Assembly: GCA_026967815.1 (NCBI GenBank) | Contig: JAPUUO010000037.1 | Span: forward strand, 1 to 12,062 | Direction of reading: 5' to 3' | Origin: Candidatus Bathyarchaeota archaeon | Lineage (GTDB): Archaea; Thermoproteota; Bathyarchaeia; Bathyarchaeales; Bathyarchaeaceae | DNA: 12,062 nucleotides | Shown here: in pieces, positions 5,731-12,062 of the stretch | How positions within the stretch are numbered: position 1 is the first letter of the stretch | Layout of the letters: the number at the start of each line of letters is the position of its first letter | Position numbers and translations under genes: made by a program | Notes under the pieces: model-generated | What the model saw: only the letters and a program-made list of their open reading frames with translations | Told to the model about the DNA's origin: nothing | Databases searched by the model: none

Positions 5731-6300
5731 TTATTTGGAAAATTCGAATAAAGTTCTTTGCTGACGCTCGAATTCTTCATGATTTTCCTTATGCTCAATT
5801 TTGCTTTTCTCTGTTTCTGAATTGACCTCTTTTTCATTCTCTTTTCTCTTTGCTACCGCTGTTCTTTCTTTTGCTTTTTCCACCACTTTCTTTTCGACTT
5901 TCGTTTTGGCTTTTACGTCTTTTCTTTTTGGGCTTTCAGTTTTGGTTTTGTCAGCAGAGAATTCGAGTTTTGCGAGAATCCGCATGTAGCTTGCCCAAGC
6001 TGCAAAGTAGCCGCGGTCATAGTCGGCGTGAAGCTTGTTTCTGGCTTGTCTTAAAAATTCTCGTCTGTACTTTTGCAATTCATCTTGGTTTCTGAAGTTC
6101 ACGTTGGAGAGGAAAACGTATTGGTCATTATTGCTTTTTTGAGCTAGAAGCATGCCTTTGAGGGCTTGGAAATATCCTGTGTTCCATTCCGTTCGCGATA
6201 TTTTCTCTCTTAACCGAAGAAGCACGCGTTCTGCTTCTGCAAATCGTCTGGCGGTGATAAGTTGGAAAAATCTGGTGACGTAAATTGAAGGCATCGGCAT
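5731..6300 (-). CDS. RadA-operon protein: helical head, charged tail, C-terminal PIP-box-like peptide
   Basis: Not assigned to a named family. Residues 1-115 look all-helical and TPR-like, with two similar blocks: ARRFAEAERVLLRLRE...NTGYFQALKGMLLA and YRREFLRQARNKL...RGYFAAWASYMRIL. Residues 116-178 are a Lys/Glu-rich, probably disordered tail. The last nine residues are QRTLFEFSK (codons 5734-5760). This fits the PCNA-interacting pattern Q-x-x-L-x-x-F and resembles the archaeal RFC large-subunit peptide QATLFDF as I remember it. The ATG at 6300 lies 2 bases after the radA stop, so the genes are translationally coupled. My inference is a PCNA-tethered accessory factor for recombination or repair. 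A chance motif in a charged tail cannot be excluded. Confidence 0.8.
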   Translation of the reverse strand: MPMPSIYVTRFFQLITARRFAEAERVLLRLREKISRTEWNTGYFQALKGMLLAQKSNNDQYVFLSNVNFRNQDELQKYRREFLRQARNKLHADYDRGYFAAWASYMRILAKLEFSADKTKTESPKRKDVKAKTKVEKKVVEKAKERTAVAKRKENEKEVNSETEKSKIEHKENHEEFERQQRTLFEFSK

Positions 6301-6302
6301 TG

Positions 6303-7307
6303 CTATCGTCTTCGCGTTGGTTCCTCATCTTCGCCTATATCTTCAATTCCGTTTTCTGTAATCTTGAACACGCGTTCTCCCTCTGGCAGGTAAACACTAG
6401 AAACTAGACGCGCGATTCTTACTGGTCCTCGTGCCGACTTGCGCAGAAAAACTCTGGTGTGACTTGTATGCCCAACAACGTGACCTCCAATTGGATGTAC
6501 AGCATTTCCAAAGAAAACGTCGGGTTTAGCCATTACCTGATTCGTTACAACGGCAGCCGTATTGAAGGCTCGAGCCAAACGAATAAGCCTATGCATATGC
6601 TTGTTAAGCTTTTGCTGTCTCGAAGCCAGCATTTCTCTACCTATATATTCACTTCTAAAATGAGCGGTAAGGGAGTCCACGATGATTAGGCGAATGTTGT
6701 TCTCTTTTATGATGCTGTCTGACTTTTCTAAAAGAAACATCTGATGGTCCGAAGTGTAAGCTTCAGCAACAATAATGTTTTTCGCCACGCTTTCAGGGTC
6801 TAAACCTAAATTTTTGGCCATCTGCACAATGCGTTCTGTTCGAAAAGTGTTTTCAGTGTCTATGTAGAGAACACCACCGTTTAATCCTCCTTGCCCAGGA
6901 GGCAGCTGCACATTCACGCAAAGCTGATGACATACTTGACTTTTGCCGCTTCCATATTCCCCATAAAACTCCGTAATCGTTTGCGTCTCCAATCCGCCCC
7001 CTAAGAGCTCATCCAAGGCTTTACTTCCAGTAGCTAAACGTAACACAGTTTGACGCAACTTCAATAGCTCGTCAGCACGAACAAATGAAAGTGAAAGCGA
7101 CGATCGAGCTGCTCTTATGATCTCTAGAGCTTTTTTTTCACCGATACCTGCGGACTCCAGCTCCCGTGCAGCAGCTGTGGCTAAAGACTCAACCGTGTTA
7201 AATCCTAACTCTCGCATTTTCTGTGCAGTTGCAGGACCTACTCCAGGAAGGTCTTCCAAATGTTCGTATTCCCGCTTCTGAGTTTCCGCTTCCTCTTCCA
7301 CAGCCAT
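6303..7307 (-). CDS. radA: RadA recombinase
   Basis: Archaeal Rad51/RecA-family ATPase that forms filaments on single-stranded DNA and drives strand exchange. From the ATG at 7307 it has 334 residues. A helix-hairpin-helix DNA-binding domain (LPGVGPATAQKMRELG, 20-35; GIGEKKALEIIRAAR, 54-68) is followed by the linker polymerisation motif FVRA (75-78), Walker A GEYGSGKS (116-123), Walker B LIIVD (207-211), and a loop-2 region about 260-280 with TNQVMAKPD and GGHVVGH. The length is typical and no intein is present. A TTG lies 18 bases upstream, but the ATG is preferred because AAGGGT lies just before it and the homologous N-terminus fits. A TATA box sits at 7351-7361. It heads the operon with the PIP-box protein and DUF3795 gene and is divergent from the fumarase genes. 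Confidence 0.96.
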   Translation of the reverse strand: MAVEEEAETQKREYEHLEDLPGVGPATAQKMRELGFNTVESLATAAARELESAGIGEKKALEIIRAARSSLSLSFVRADELLKLRQTVLRLATGSKALDELLGGGLETQTITEFYGEYGSGKSQVCHQLCVNVQLPPGQGGLNGGVLYIDTENTFRTERIVQMAKNLGLDPESVAKNIIVAEAYTSDHQMFLLEKSDSIIKENNIRLIIVDSLTAHFRSEYIGREMLASRQQKLNKHMHRLIRLARAFNTAAVVTNQVMAKPDVFFGNAVHPIGGHVVGHTSHTRVFLRKSARGPVRIARLVSSVYLPEGERVFKITENGIEDIGEDEEPTRRR

Positions 7308-7350
7308 TATTGTACCCTTCAACAAACTCCAAAGTGATTTGGCTAGAATT

Positions 7351-7361
7351 TCTATTTAAGG
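7351..7361 (-). promoter_or_regulatory. TATA box for the radA operon
   Basis: The minus strand reads CCTTAAATAGA, the same core as the box before the 49-residue microprotein. It lies 44-54 bases before the radA ATG, so a leader of about 20-25 bases is expected. Confidence 0.55.
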
Positions 7362-7398
7362 TGCACGTACGTAAAGATAAAACATTCTATGAGAGAGC

Positions 7399-7424
7399 CA
7401 GCTGAAACTAAAAACAGTCAGCTG
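7399..7424. repeat. Inverted repeat in the radA/fumarase divergent intergenic region
   Basis: CAGCTG (7399-7404) recurs at 7419-7424, and ACT/AGT extends the pairing, giving about 9 pairs with a 2-base bulge and an A-rich loop. It lies between the two divergent TATA boxes, where a shared regulator could bind. Each CAGCTG is itself palindromic, which weakens the case. Confidence 0.3.
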
Positions 7425-7447
7425 AGAAAATGAACAGAACAAAAAAG

Positions 7448-7455
7448 GTATAAGG
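7448..7455 (+). promoter_or_regulatory. TATA-like box for the fumarase operon
   Basis: GTATAAGG follows six A residues. It lies about 45 bases before the TTG start at 7496, which would give a leader of about 20 bases containing GGAGG. Confidence 0.4.
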
Positions 7456-7495
7456 TTGAGATTTCAATTCCTATGCTCTTCACGGAGGAAACAGA

Positions 7496-8377
7496 TTGGA
7501 GATTGGAAACCTTATTGAAGATGTAGCTTTCAACCTCTTGAAGCTGGCGGTCATCAGGTTGCCCTCAGATGTAAAAGAGGCGCTTCAACGAGCCTACGAA
7601 GAAGAAACAAGCGAAGCTGGCAAGGTTAATCTGAAAGCGATATTGACCAATATCGAGTTTGCTGAAAAAATGAACACGCCGATCTGCCAAGACACAGGCA
7701 CAATAATATTCTATGTCAAAGCTGGTGCTCAAGCTAAAGGCTTAGAAAAGGTTGAAGCCGCATTGCGCAGCGCAACCAAGAGAGCAACAAAAGAAGTGCC
7801 GCTGCGCCCAAACGCTGTAGACCCGATCACTCGGAAAAACTCAGGGGACAATACTGGAAGACTTATCCCATTCATACACTGGGAAATTACAGATGGAGAC
7901 AGCATTGAAATCACAGCTCTTCCAAAAGGAGGAGGCTCAGAAAACGTCTCAGCTTTAGGCATGATAACCCCAGGCGAAGGCGTCAACGGCTTAAAAAAAT
8001 TTGTGATAGATACGGTGATAGAAGCTGGAGCCAAGCCTTGTCCGCCAAACACTTTAGGAGTCGGGGTTGGGGGAGGGGCAGACATAGCTATGAAAATAGC
8101 TAAGAAGGCACTTTTAAGACCACTTAATCAGCCTAATCCAAATACGGATTTAGCAAAGCTGGAGAAGGAGCTTTATGAAGCTGCGAATTCAACTGGAATT
8201 GGACCTATGGGACTTGGTGGCAAGTTCACAGTGCTGGGGGTCAACGTTGAATATGCGCATCGTCATCCAGCCTCGTATCCAGTTGCCGTTGCCTATCAGT
8301 GTTGGGCAGCCCGAAGGGCTACAGCCTGCATCAACGCTGATGGAACAGTTGAATACTTAACCCATAAAGTGAAGTGA
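7496..8377 (+). CDS. fumA: Class I fumarate hydratase, alpha (N-terminal) subunit
   Basis: One half of the two-subunit, oxygen-sensitive 4Fe-4S hydro-lyase that interconverts fumarate and malate. Three conserved cysteines can hold the cluster: Cys64 in ICQDTGT, Cys182 in KPCPPNTLGVGVGGG and Cys269 in YQCWAARRA. GGGSENVSALGMITPG and GIGPMGLGGK are further family blocks. At 293 residues the length is normal. The start is TTG with GGAGG at 7484-7488, 7 bases upstream, and no ATG is available nearby. Six bases separate it from the beta subunit. The L-tartrate dehydratase pair TtdAB belongs to the same family and cannot be fully excluded on sequence alone, but fumarase is the usual archaeal role. 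The cluster suggests a strictly or largely anaerobic host. Confidence 0.9.
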   Translation: MEIGNLIEDVAFNLLKLAVIRLPSDVKEALQRAYEEETSEAGKVNLKAILTNIEFAEKMNTPICQDTGTIIFYVKAGAQAKGLEKVEAALRSATKRATKEVPLRPNAVDPITRKNSGDNTGRLIPFIHWEITDGDSIEITALPKGGGSENVSALGMITPGEGVNGLKKFVIDTVIEAGAKPCPPNTLGVGVGGGADIAMKIAKKALLRPLNQPNPNTDLAKLEKELYEAANSTGIGPMGLGGKFTVLGVNVEYAHRHPASYPVAVAYQCWAARRATACINADGTVEYLTHKVK

Positions 8378-8383
8378 AAAAGG

Positions 8384-8983
8384 ATGACTGTTTTCAAGTT
8401 GGAGACTCCGATTTCTGAGGAAGAGATACGAAAGCTGAAGGTAAACGATGTTCTCTATGTTACGGGCACAATGGTTACGGCGCGAGATGCAGCCCACAAA
8501 CGAGCCCTAGATTATTTCAAGAAAGGAAAAGCTTTACCTATCAAACTTGAAGGACTGGCGGTTTTCCACTGCGGTCCCATCGTAAAAAAAGAAGACGATA
8601 AGTGGATAGTAGTCGCGGCTGGTCCGACAACAAGCACGCGTATGGGTCAGTTTGAAGACGAGTTCATAAAAAACTTCAACGTTCGAGTTATTATTGGCAA
8701 GGGCGGAATGGGAAAGCGAACCACAATTGCCATGAAAAAGTATGGTGCAGTCTATGGCGCCTTCACTGGTGGAGCAGCAGTTCTCGCAGCCAAAGCCGTA
8801 AAGCATGTCAAAGCTTTAGAATGGGCTGACCTTGGAATGCCCGAAGCTTTGTGGATTTTTGAAGTTGAAGAGTTTGGTCCTCTAACAGTTGCAATTGATT
8901 CGCATGGAAACAACCTTTTCGAAGAGGTCATAAAGAAAGTGGAAGAGAAGAGAACGACAGTTTATGAGAAACTGGGCGTTTGA
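8384..8983 (+). CDS. fumB: Class I fumarate hydratase, beta (C-terminal) subunit
   Basis: Partner of the preceding subunit, contributing the rest of the substrate site. The family blocks are TARDAAHKR (32-40), FHCGP (61-65), GPTTSTRM (80-87), IGKGGMG (104-110), GAVY and FTGGAA (121-132), GMPEALW (151-157) and IDSHGNN (171-177). The 199-residue length fits the stand-alone beta subunit; bacterial FumA/FumB fuse the two halves. The ATG at 8384 follows the alpha stop by 6 bases, so translation is probably coupled. A tartrate dehydratase beta subunit is the main alternative. The operon seems to hold only these two genes, since the next gene has its own promoter. Confidence 0.9.
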   Translation: MTVFKLETPISEEEIRKLKVNDVLYVTGTMVTARDAAHKRALDYFKKGKALPIKLEGLAVFHCGPIVKKEDDKWIVVAAGPTTSTRMGQFEDEFIKNFNVRVIIGKGGMGKRTTIAMKKYGAVYGAFTGGAAVLAAKAVKHVKALEWADLGMPEALWIFEVEEFGPLTVAIDSHGNNLFEEVIKKVEEKRTTVYEKLGV

Positions 8984-9003
8984 GCGTAAAACCTAGTAAC
9001 GTA

Positions 9004-9052
9004 GCGATATTGCAGACCTTTCATCACATTCGCTTTCTTTATCGCAGATTTT
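9004..9052 (+). terminator. Possible terminator after the fumarase operon
   Basis: GCGATA (9004-9009) can pair with TATCGC (9040-9045), followed by AGATTTT, within a pyrimidine-rich stretch 20 bases after the beta-subunit stop. The arms are short and the loop long. Archaeal termination needs only T-runs, so this is a weak call. Confidence 0.2.
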
Positions 9053-9111
9053 GAACGTGCGTTCTGCAAAAATGAATTATCCTCTTCTCTGGCTTTCCTG
9101 TCTTTTGCGCA

Positions 9112-9120
9112 AAGTATATG
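9112..9120 (+). promoter_or_regulatory. TATA box for the padR-ABC operon
   Basis: AAGTATATG supplies a TATATG core. Transcription would start about 25 bases downstream, near 9140, in the middle of the palindrome at 9130-9149. Confidence 0.5.
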
Positions 9121-9129
9121 TATCGCGTT

Positions 9130-9149
9130 TGATATCATCTATGATATCA
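9130..9149 (+). promoter_or_regulatory. Predicted PadR operator, near-perfect palindrome
   Basis: TGATATCAT (9130-9138) and ATGATATCA (9141-9149) are exact reverse complements separated by CT. A third partial copy, GATATGAT, begins at 9155 and overlaps the start codons. ATxT/ATGATAT-like dyads are typical PadR targets. The site covers the predicted transcription start of the padR gene itself, so the simplest model is autorepression by steric block, relieved when PadR binds a toxic ligand. The palindrome is seen directly; the regulator assignment is inference from position. Confidence 0.65.
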
Positions 9150-9160
9150 TTGGTGATATG

Positions 9161-9718
9161 ATGTTCGACCATCCACTTCCTCCATTTAGACGCTGGCTAA
9201 GACACACCGCAAGCGTCCCAAAAGGGTACCTGAGATACTATGTACTTAAACTCCTGAGAGAAAAGCCCATGTCTGGATCGGAAATAATGGAAGAGGTTGA
9301 GAAACAAACAGATGGTCGGTGGAGACCGAGTCCGGGCTCAGTTTATCCTCTCCTAGCGTGGCTGCACGAAAAGAGCTACACAAAAGACCTGCCAAAGGAA
9401 GAAGGTGGATTGAAACGCTATATGCTTACAGAGAAGGGCAAGCAATTCTTTGAAGAACATGCAAAACTGGGAGAAAGGTTGAAGAAAAAGCTGGAGTTTT
9501 CAGCGCCCTTGCCTTTTGGCGGGTTGTGGTTTGGTCCTCACCCTGAGAAACTACTTGAGATTAGAGAACCTTTCAAACGATTCGCAATGGCGCTTTTCAA
9601 TCTTCGAAAGGCTTTGAGAGGAAATATGACAGACCAAGCCATAAAGGAAGTTGGAGAATTTTTGAACAACACCGCTGAAAAAATCGAGGAAATAAGTAAA
9701 AGAGTTGAAAGAGGGTGA
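9161..9718 (+). CDS. PadR-family transcriptional regulator
   Basis: Winged-helix repressor of the PadR family. The DNA-binding domain spans about residues 20-100: LRYYVLKLLREKPMSGSEIM, then RPSPGSVYPLLAWLHEK (recognition-helix region) and the wing LKRYMLTEKGKQFF. The C-terminal part (about 130-185) is helical and should form the dimer, with a proline- and glycine-rich link SAPLPFGGLWFGPHPEK between them. At about 185 residues the length is normal for the long PadR subfamily. The ATG at 9161 is preferred over 9158 because GGTGAT ends 3 bases before it, as seen at other starts here. Its stop overlaps the ribosome binding region of the ABC ATPase gene. Placed ahead of efflux genes, it probably senses a drug-like or membrane-active compound. 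Confidence 0.9.
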   Translation: MFDHPLPPFRRWLRHTASVPKGYLRYYVLKLLREKPMSGSEIMEEVEKQTDGRWRPSPGSVYPLLAWLHEKSYTKDLPKEEGGLKRYMLTEKGKQFFEEHAKLGERLKKKLEFSAPLPFGGLWFGPHPEKLLEIREPFKRFAMALFNLRKALRGNMTDQAIKEVGEFLNNTAEKIEEISKRVERG

Positions 9719-9723
9719 TGTGT

Positions 9724-10410
9724 GTGGCGACACCGATTGTTGAAACGGTGAATCTTAGAAAGACTTACATGCTTGGAAAAGTTCCGGTAGAAGCTCTGCA
9801 AGGAGTAAATTTGAAAGTTGAAAAGGGTGATTTCCTCGCCATCTTGGGTCCTTCTGGAAGCGGTAAATCCACGCTTCTAAACATGATTGGCGCATTGGAC
9901 AAGCCAACAGAGGGAAAAGTCTTCATAGAAGGCGTAGATGCTTCCACGTTAAGTGACAATGCACTAGCGGATGCAAGGCGGAAAATAGGCTTTGTCTTCC
10001 AATTCTTCAACCTCATTCCACGGCTTACTGCAAGAGGAAATGTCGAATTGACAATGACCATACCGGGATTGGGTAGGGATAAAAGAAGAGAGCGTGCTGA
10101 AGAGCTTCTCGAAACGGTAGGCTTGAAGGATAGAATGGATCATAAACCAGCTGAACTCAGCGGGGGGGAACGTCAACGTGTGGCAATTGCTAGAGCCTTG
10201 GCAAACAACCCAAAATTTCTTCTCATGGATGAGCCTACAGGAAACATCGACTCGAAAACTGCAAGAGAAATAGTTGAACTGGTCAAAAAGCTGAACGAGG
10301 ACAAAGGCGTAACCATTATAGTTGTTACACATGACCAGCAAATAGCATCACAAACAAGGAGAACAGTGCTGATGATTGACGGTTCAATAGTTGAGGAAAA
10401 GGTGAACTAA
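9724..10410 (+). CDS. ABC exporter ATPase, MacB/LolD type
   Basis: Nucleotide-binding subunit energising the adjacent permease at the cytoplasmic face. It has Walker A GPSGSGKST, the Q-loop in FVFQFFNLIPRLTARGNV, signature LSGGERQRVAIARAL, Walker B FLLMDEPTGNID and H-loop VVTHD, all intact. The NLIPRLTARGNVEL stretch and the LMDEPTGN(I/L)D ending are typical of the MacB/LolD/FtsE group. Starts are possible at GTG 9715, ATG 9718 and GTG 9724. The last has GGTGAT (9714-9719) 4 bases upstream and gives the usual short lead-in ATPIVETVNLRKTY. The gene overlaps or abuts padR and is 1 base from the permease gene, so the three form one operon. Substrate unknown. Confidence 0.92.
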   Translation: MATPIVETVNLRKTYMLGKVPVEALQGVNLKVEKGDFLAILGPSGSGKSTLLNMIGALDKPTEGKVFIEGVDASTLSDNALADARRKIGFVFQFFNLIPRLTARGNVELTMTIPGLGRDKRRERAEELLETVGLKDRMDHKPAELSGGERQRVAIARALANNPKFLLMDEPTGNIDSKTAREIVELVKKLNEDKGVTIIVVTHDQQIASQTRRTVLMIDGSIVEEKVN

Positions 10411-10411
10411 C

Positions 10412-11701
10412 ATGAAAACAAGCGATATTTTCTCTTATGCCTTCGGTGCAATACGACTGAGGAAACTTCGTGCAGGCTTAACAACCCTGGGCGTAGTTGT
10501 TGGCATTGCGGCTATTGTTGCTTTGCTTTCAATTACACAAGGTCTCCAAACTACCATAGGCGACCAGCTGCAAACAGGATTCGCCACCGACACGTTAGTT
10601 GTTTCTACAGGGAGAGGCTTCGGCATGAGTCCCGGCGCGATGATCGCAGCTGAATCTGATTTCGAGCTGTTAGTGAACTATACGCAAATAATCGATGAAA
10701 TAGAAGATGTTGACTTGTCGGTTGCCGTAATCCGGAAGCCAGGCTACATCAAATCTGGGGAACGAGAGTTCCTGCTCACGGTAGTAGGTGTGAATTTCGC
10801 CAAATACGCAGACATTTACAGCAGAACCTTTGTAGCTGAAAGGGGAGACATATCCCTAAATCCAGAAAACGAAACAGTCGTAATTGGAAAGCGAATTAGT
10901 GACCCTTGGAAGAACGGCACAATCTTCAGCAACGTCGATGAGGTTGTTGAGATTACTTGGACTAACGCAAGCACGCTTCCCCCAAAAAACGAAACTTATA
11001 GTGGCCACGTTGCAGCTGTTCTCAAGGAGATAGGAGGCTTCGGCGTAGGCGGACCTTCAGATACTAATGTTTACATTCCAATTTCGCAAGCTCAAAGTTT
11101 CTTTGGAATTGATGAATGTGACATGATAATTGTGCAGTTAGAGAACGATGATGACACTACAATTGAGAGTGTTTCGGAGGCTATAGAGGAAGCTTTTGGT
11201 GGTCAAGTTAATGTAACCTCTTCAACAGCTGTGCTTGACACCATATCAACAATTTTCTCAACCGTCGAGCTCTTCTTGGCTGGAATTGCTGCTATCTCGC
11301 TTCTGGTGGCAGGGATAGGCATTATGAACATTATGATTGTTTCGTTGATGGAACGTACACGAGAAATCGGCATACTGAAAGCGTTAGGCATGAAAAGCCG
11401 AACGGTGCTTTCTATTTTCTTGAGTGAAGCAGTGATCGTTGGCTTGATGGGTGCAGCATTGGGCATAGCTTCAGGTTGGGTTTTAGCAAACGTAGTTGCA
11501 AGAGTTTTTACTGGAGGAGGCTTTATGTCAGCAGGAAATCAAGCAGCAGCCGCAGGTGGAATGACCATAACCCCTGTCTTGACTCCAACTGTGATCCTAG
11601 GCGCCTTTGCCTTCGGTCTGTTAGTCAGCGTGATCTTCGCACTTTACCCAGCTTGGCGAGCTTCAAGACTCAAACCCGTTGATGCATTACGATACGAATA
11701 A
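10412..11701 (+). CDS. MacB/FtsX-type ABC transporter permease
   Basis: Membrane subunit with the four-helix MacB topology. TM1 lies at about 23-43 (TTLGVVVGIAAIVALLS), a large extracytoplasmic domain at about 44-285, and TM2-TM4 at about 287-310, 338-362 and 393-412. The FtsX-domain marks SLMERTREIGILKALG and YPAWRASRLKPVDALRYE are present. The external domain holds at least six N-x-S/T sites (for example NYT, NET, NGT, NAS, NVT), consistent with archaeal surface glycosylation. The ATG at 10412 has GGTGAA 5 bases upstream. Such permeases work as dimers with two ATPase subunits and move substrates from the membrane outer face by mechanotransmission. Substrate cannot be told. A Gly/Ala-rich stretch (about 368-385) between TM3 and TM4 would be an external loop. 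Confidence 0.92.
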   Translation: MKTSDIFSYAFGAIRLRKLRAGLTTLGVVVGIAAIVALLSITQGLQTTIGDQLQTGFATDTLVVSTGRGFGMSPGAMIAAESDFELLVNYTQIIDEIEDVDLSVAVIRKPGYIKSGEREFLLTVVGVNFAKYADIYSRTFVAERGDISLNPENETVVIGKRISDPWKNGTIFSNVDEVVEITWTNASTLPPKNETYSGHVAAVLKEIGGFGVGGPSDTNVYIPISQAQSFFGIDECDMIIVQLENDDDTTIESVSEAIEEAFGGQVNVTSSTAVLDTISTIFSTVELFLAGIAAISLLVAGIGIMNIMIVSLMERTREIGILKALGMKSRTVLSIFLSEAVIVGLMGAALGIASGWVLANVVARVFTGGGFMSAGNQAAAAGGMTITPVLTPTVILGAFAFGLLVSVIFALYPAWRASRLKPVDALRYE

Positions 11702-12062
11702 ATGGAGGCCTCACTAGAGTTTGCCCTGATACGAAAACTGGCAGTTGGAGGTTTGAGCAGAATTAGCATCATCGAAGTGAAGGCACTGACGAAGGTTTTC
11801 AACGAGAAGGTTAGAGCAGTGGATGACATAAGTTTCAACGTGAAGAAAGGCGAAATCCTAGGGTTCCTTGGTCCTAACGGGGCTGGCAAAACCACAACGC
11901 TGAACATACTGTCGACATTACTACGACCAACCAGCGGAACCGCAACTGTAAATGGTCACGACATTCTGCAAGAACCCGACGCTGTCCGACGCAGCATAGG
12001 TTACGTGTTCCAAGACCCCACACTGGACATAGAGTTGACAGGTCGGGAGAACCTAGACTTTC
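11702..12062 (+). CDS. ABC transporter ATPase, DrrA type (3' end beyond window)
   Basis: 120 complete codons before the edge. Walker A GPNGAGKTTT, then LSTLLRPTSGTATVNGHDI, EPDAVRRSIGYVFQ (Q-loop) and LDIELTGRENLDF are the pattern of the daunorubicin-resistance DrrA group, which normally pairs with an ABC-2 permease. The start is uncertain. ATG 11702 abuts the permease TAA and adds an atypical 17-residue lead. TTG 11753 gives the usual SRISIIEVKALTKVF N-terminus, but GGAGG (11747-11751) is only 1 base away. The outer start is listed. This is a different ABC family from the MacB pair just upstream, so the operon probably encodes two exporters. Walker B and signature lie outside the window. Confidence 0.88.
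   Translation, partial: MEASLEFALIRKLAVGGLSRISIIEVKALTKVFNEKVRAVDDISFNVKKGEILGFLGPNGAGKTTTLNILSTLLRPTSGTATVNGHDILQEPDAVRRSIGYVFQDPTLDIELTGRENLDF

Noticed and set aside
7729..8085. Minus-strand 118-codon ORF inside the fumarase alpha gene.
   Set aside because: It lies wholly antisense to conserved fumarase blocks and has no recognisable protein features.
1..12062. CRISPR array, insertion sequence, integrase or toxin-antitoxin pair.
   Set aside because: No regularly spaced repeats, transposase or integrase motifs, or paired small toxin-like ORFs were found. The content is mostly core genes.

Overview
The window looks like chromosomal DNA of an archaeon. It carries an archaeal-type asparaginyl-tRNA synthetase, archaeal ribosomal proteins S12 and S7, RadA, a DRG-like TGS-domain GTPase and a two-subunit class I fumarase. 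TATA boxes lie 25-50 bases upstream of several genes, and start sites are preceded by GGTGAN or GGAGG motifs. Moderate GC, frequent TTG starts, a PadR regulator and MacB-type exporters would suit an uncultured TACK-group (Bathyarchaeia-like) lineage. That placement is inference from gene content and has not been tested.

Layout. Positions 1-1040 (minus) hold asnS, cut by the window edge. Positions 1041-1908 hold no long gene, but do hold a 49-residue membrane microprotein with its own TATA box (1315-1464, minus), a possible 26-codon ORF and two inverted repeats. Positions 1921-2961 (plus) are rps12-rps7, convergent with a minus-strand block running from 7307 down to 2975. In transcription order that block is radA, a RadA-linked protein ending in a PCNA-binding-like peptide, a DUF3795 cysteine-rich protein, an unrecognised protein, a decayed histone-deacetylase-family gene, and a TGS GTPase with its own promoter. 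On the plus strand follow the two fumarase subunits (7496-8983), then a PadR regulator with a near-perfect palindromic operator (9130-9149), a MacB/LolD-type ATPase and permease, and the start of a DrrA-type ABC ATPase that runs off the window.

How they work together. radA and the next two genes are closely spaced and probably co-transcribed. The middle one pairs a helical head with a long charged tail and a C-terminal QRTLFEF motif, which suggests an undescribed PCNA-tethered partner of recombination or repair. padR and the exporter genes form a tight operon whose predicted operator overlaps the transcription start, the layout of an autoregulated efflux cassette. The fumarase pair is a standard metabolic operon. 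The HDAC-like gene lacks its N-terminal part and key catalytic residues. The GTPase lacks consensus residues in G1 and G3.
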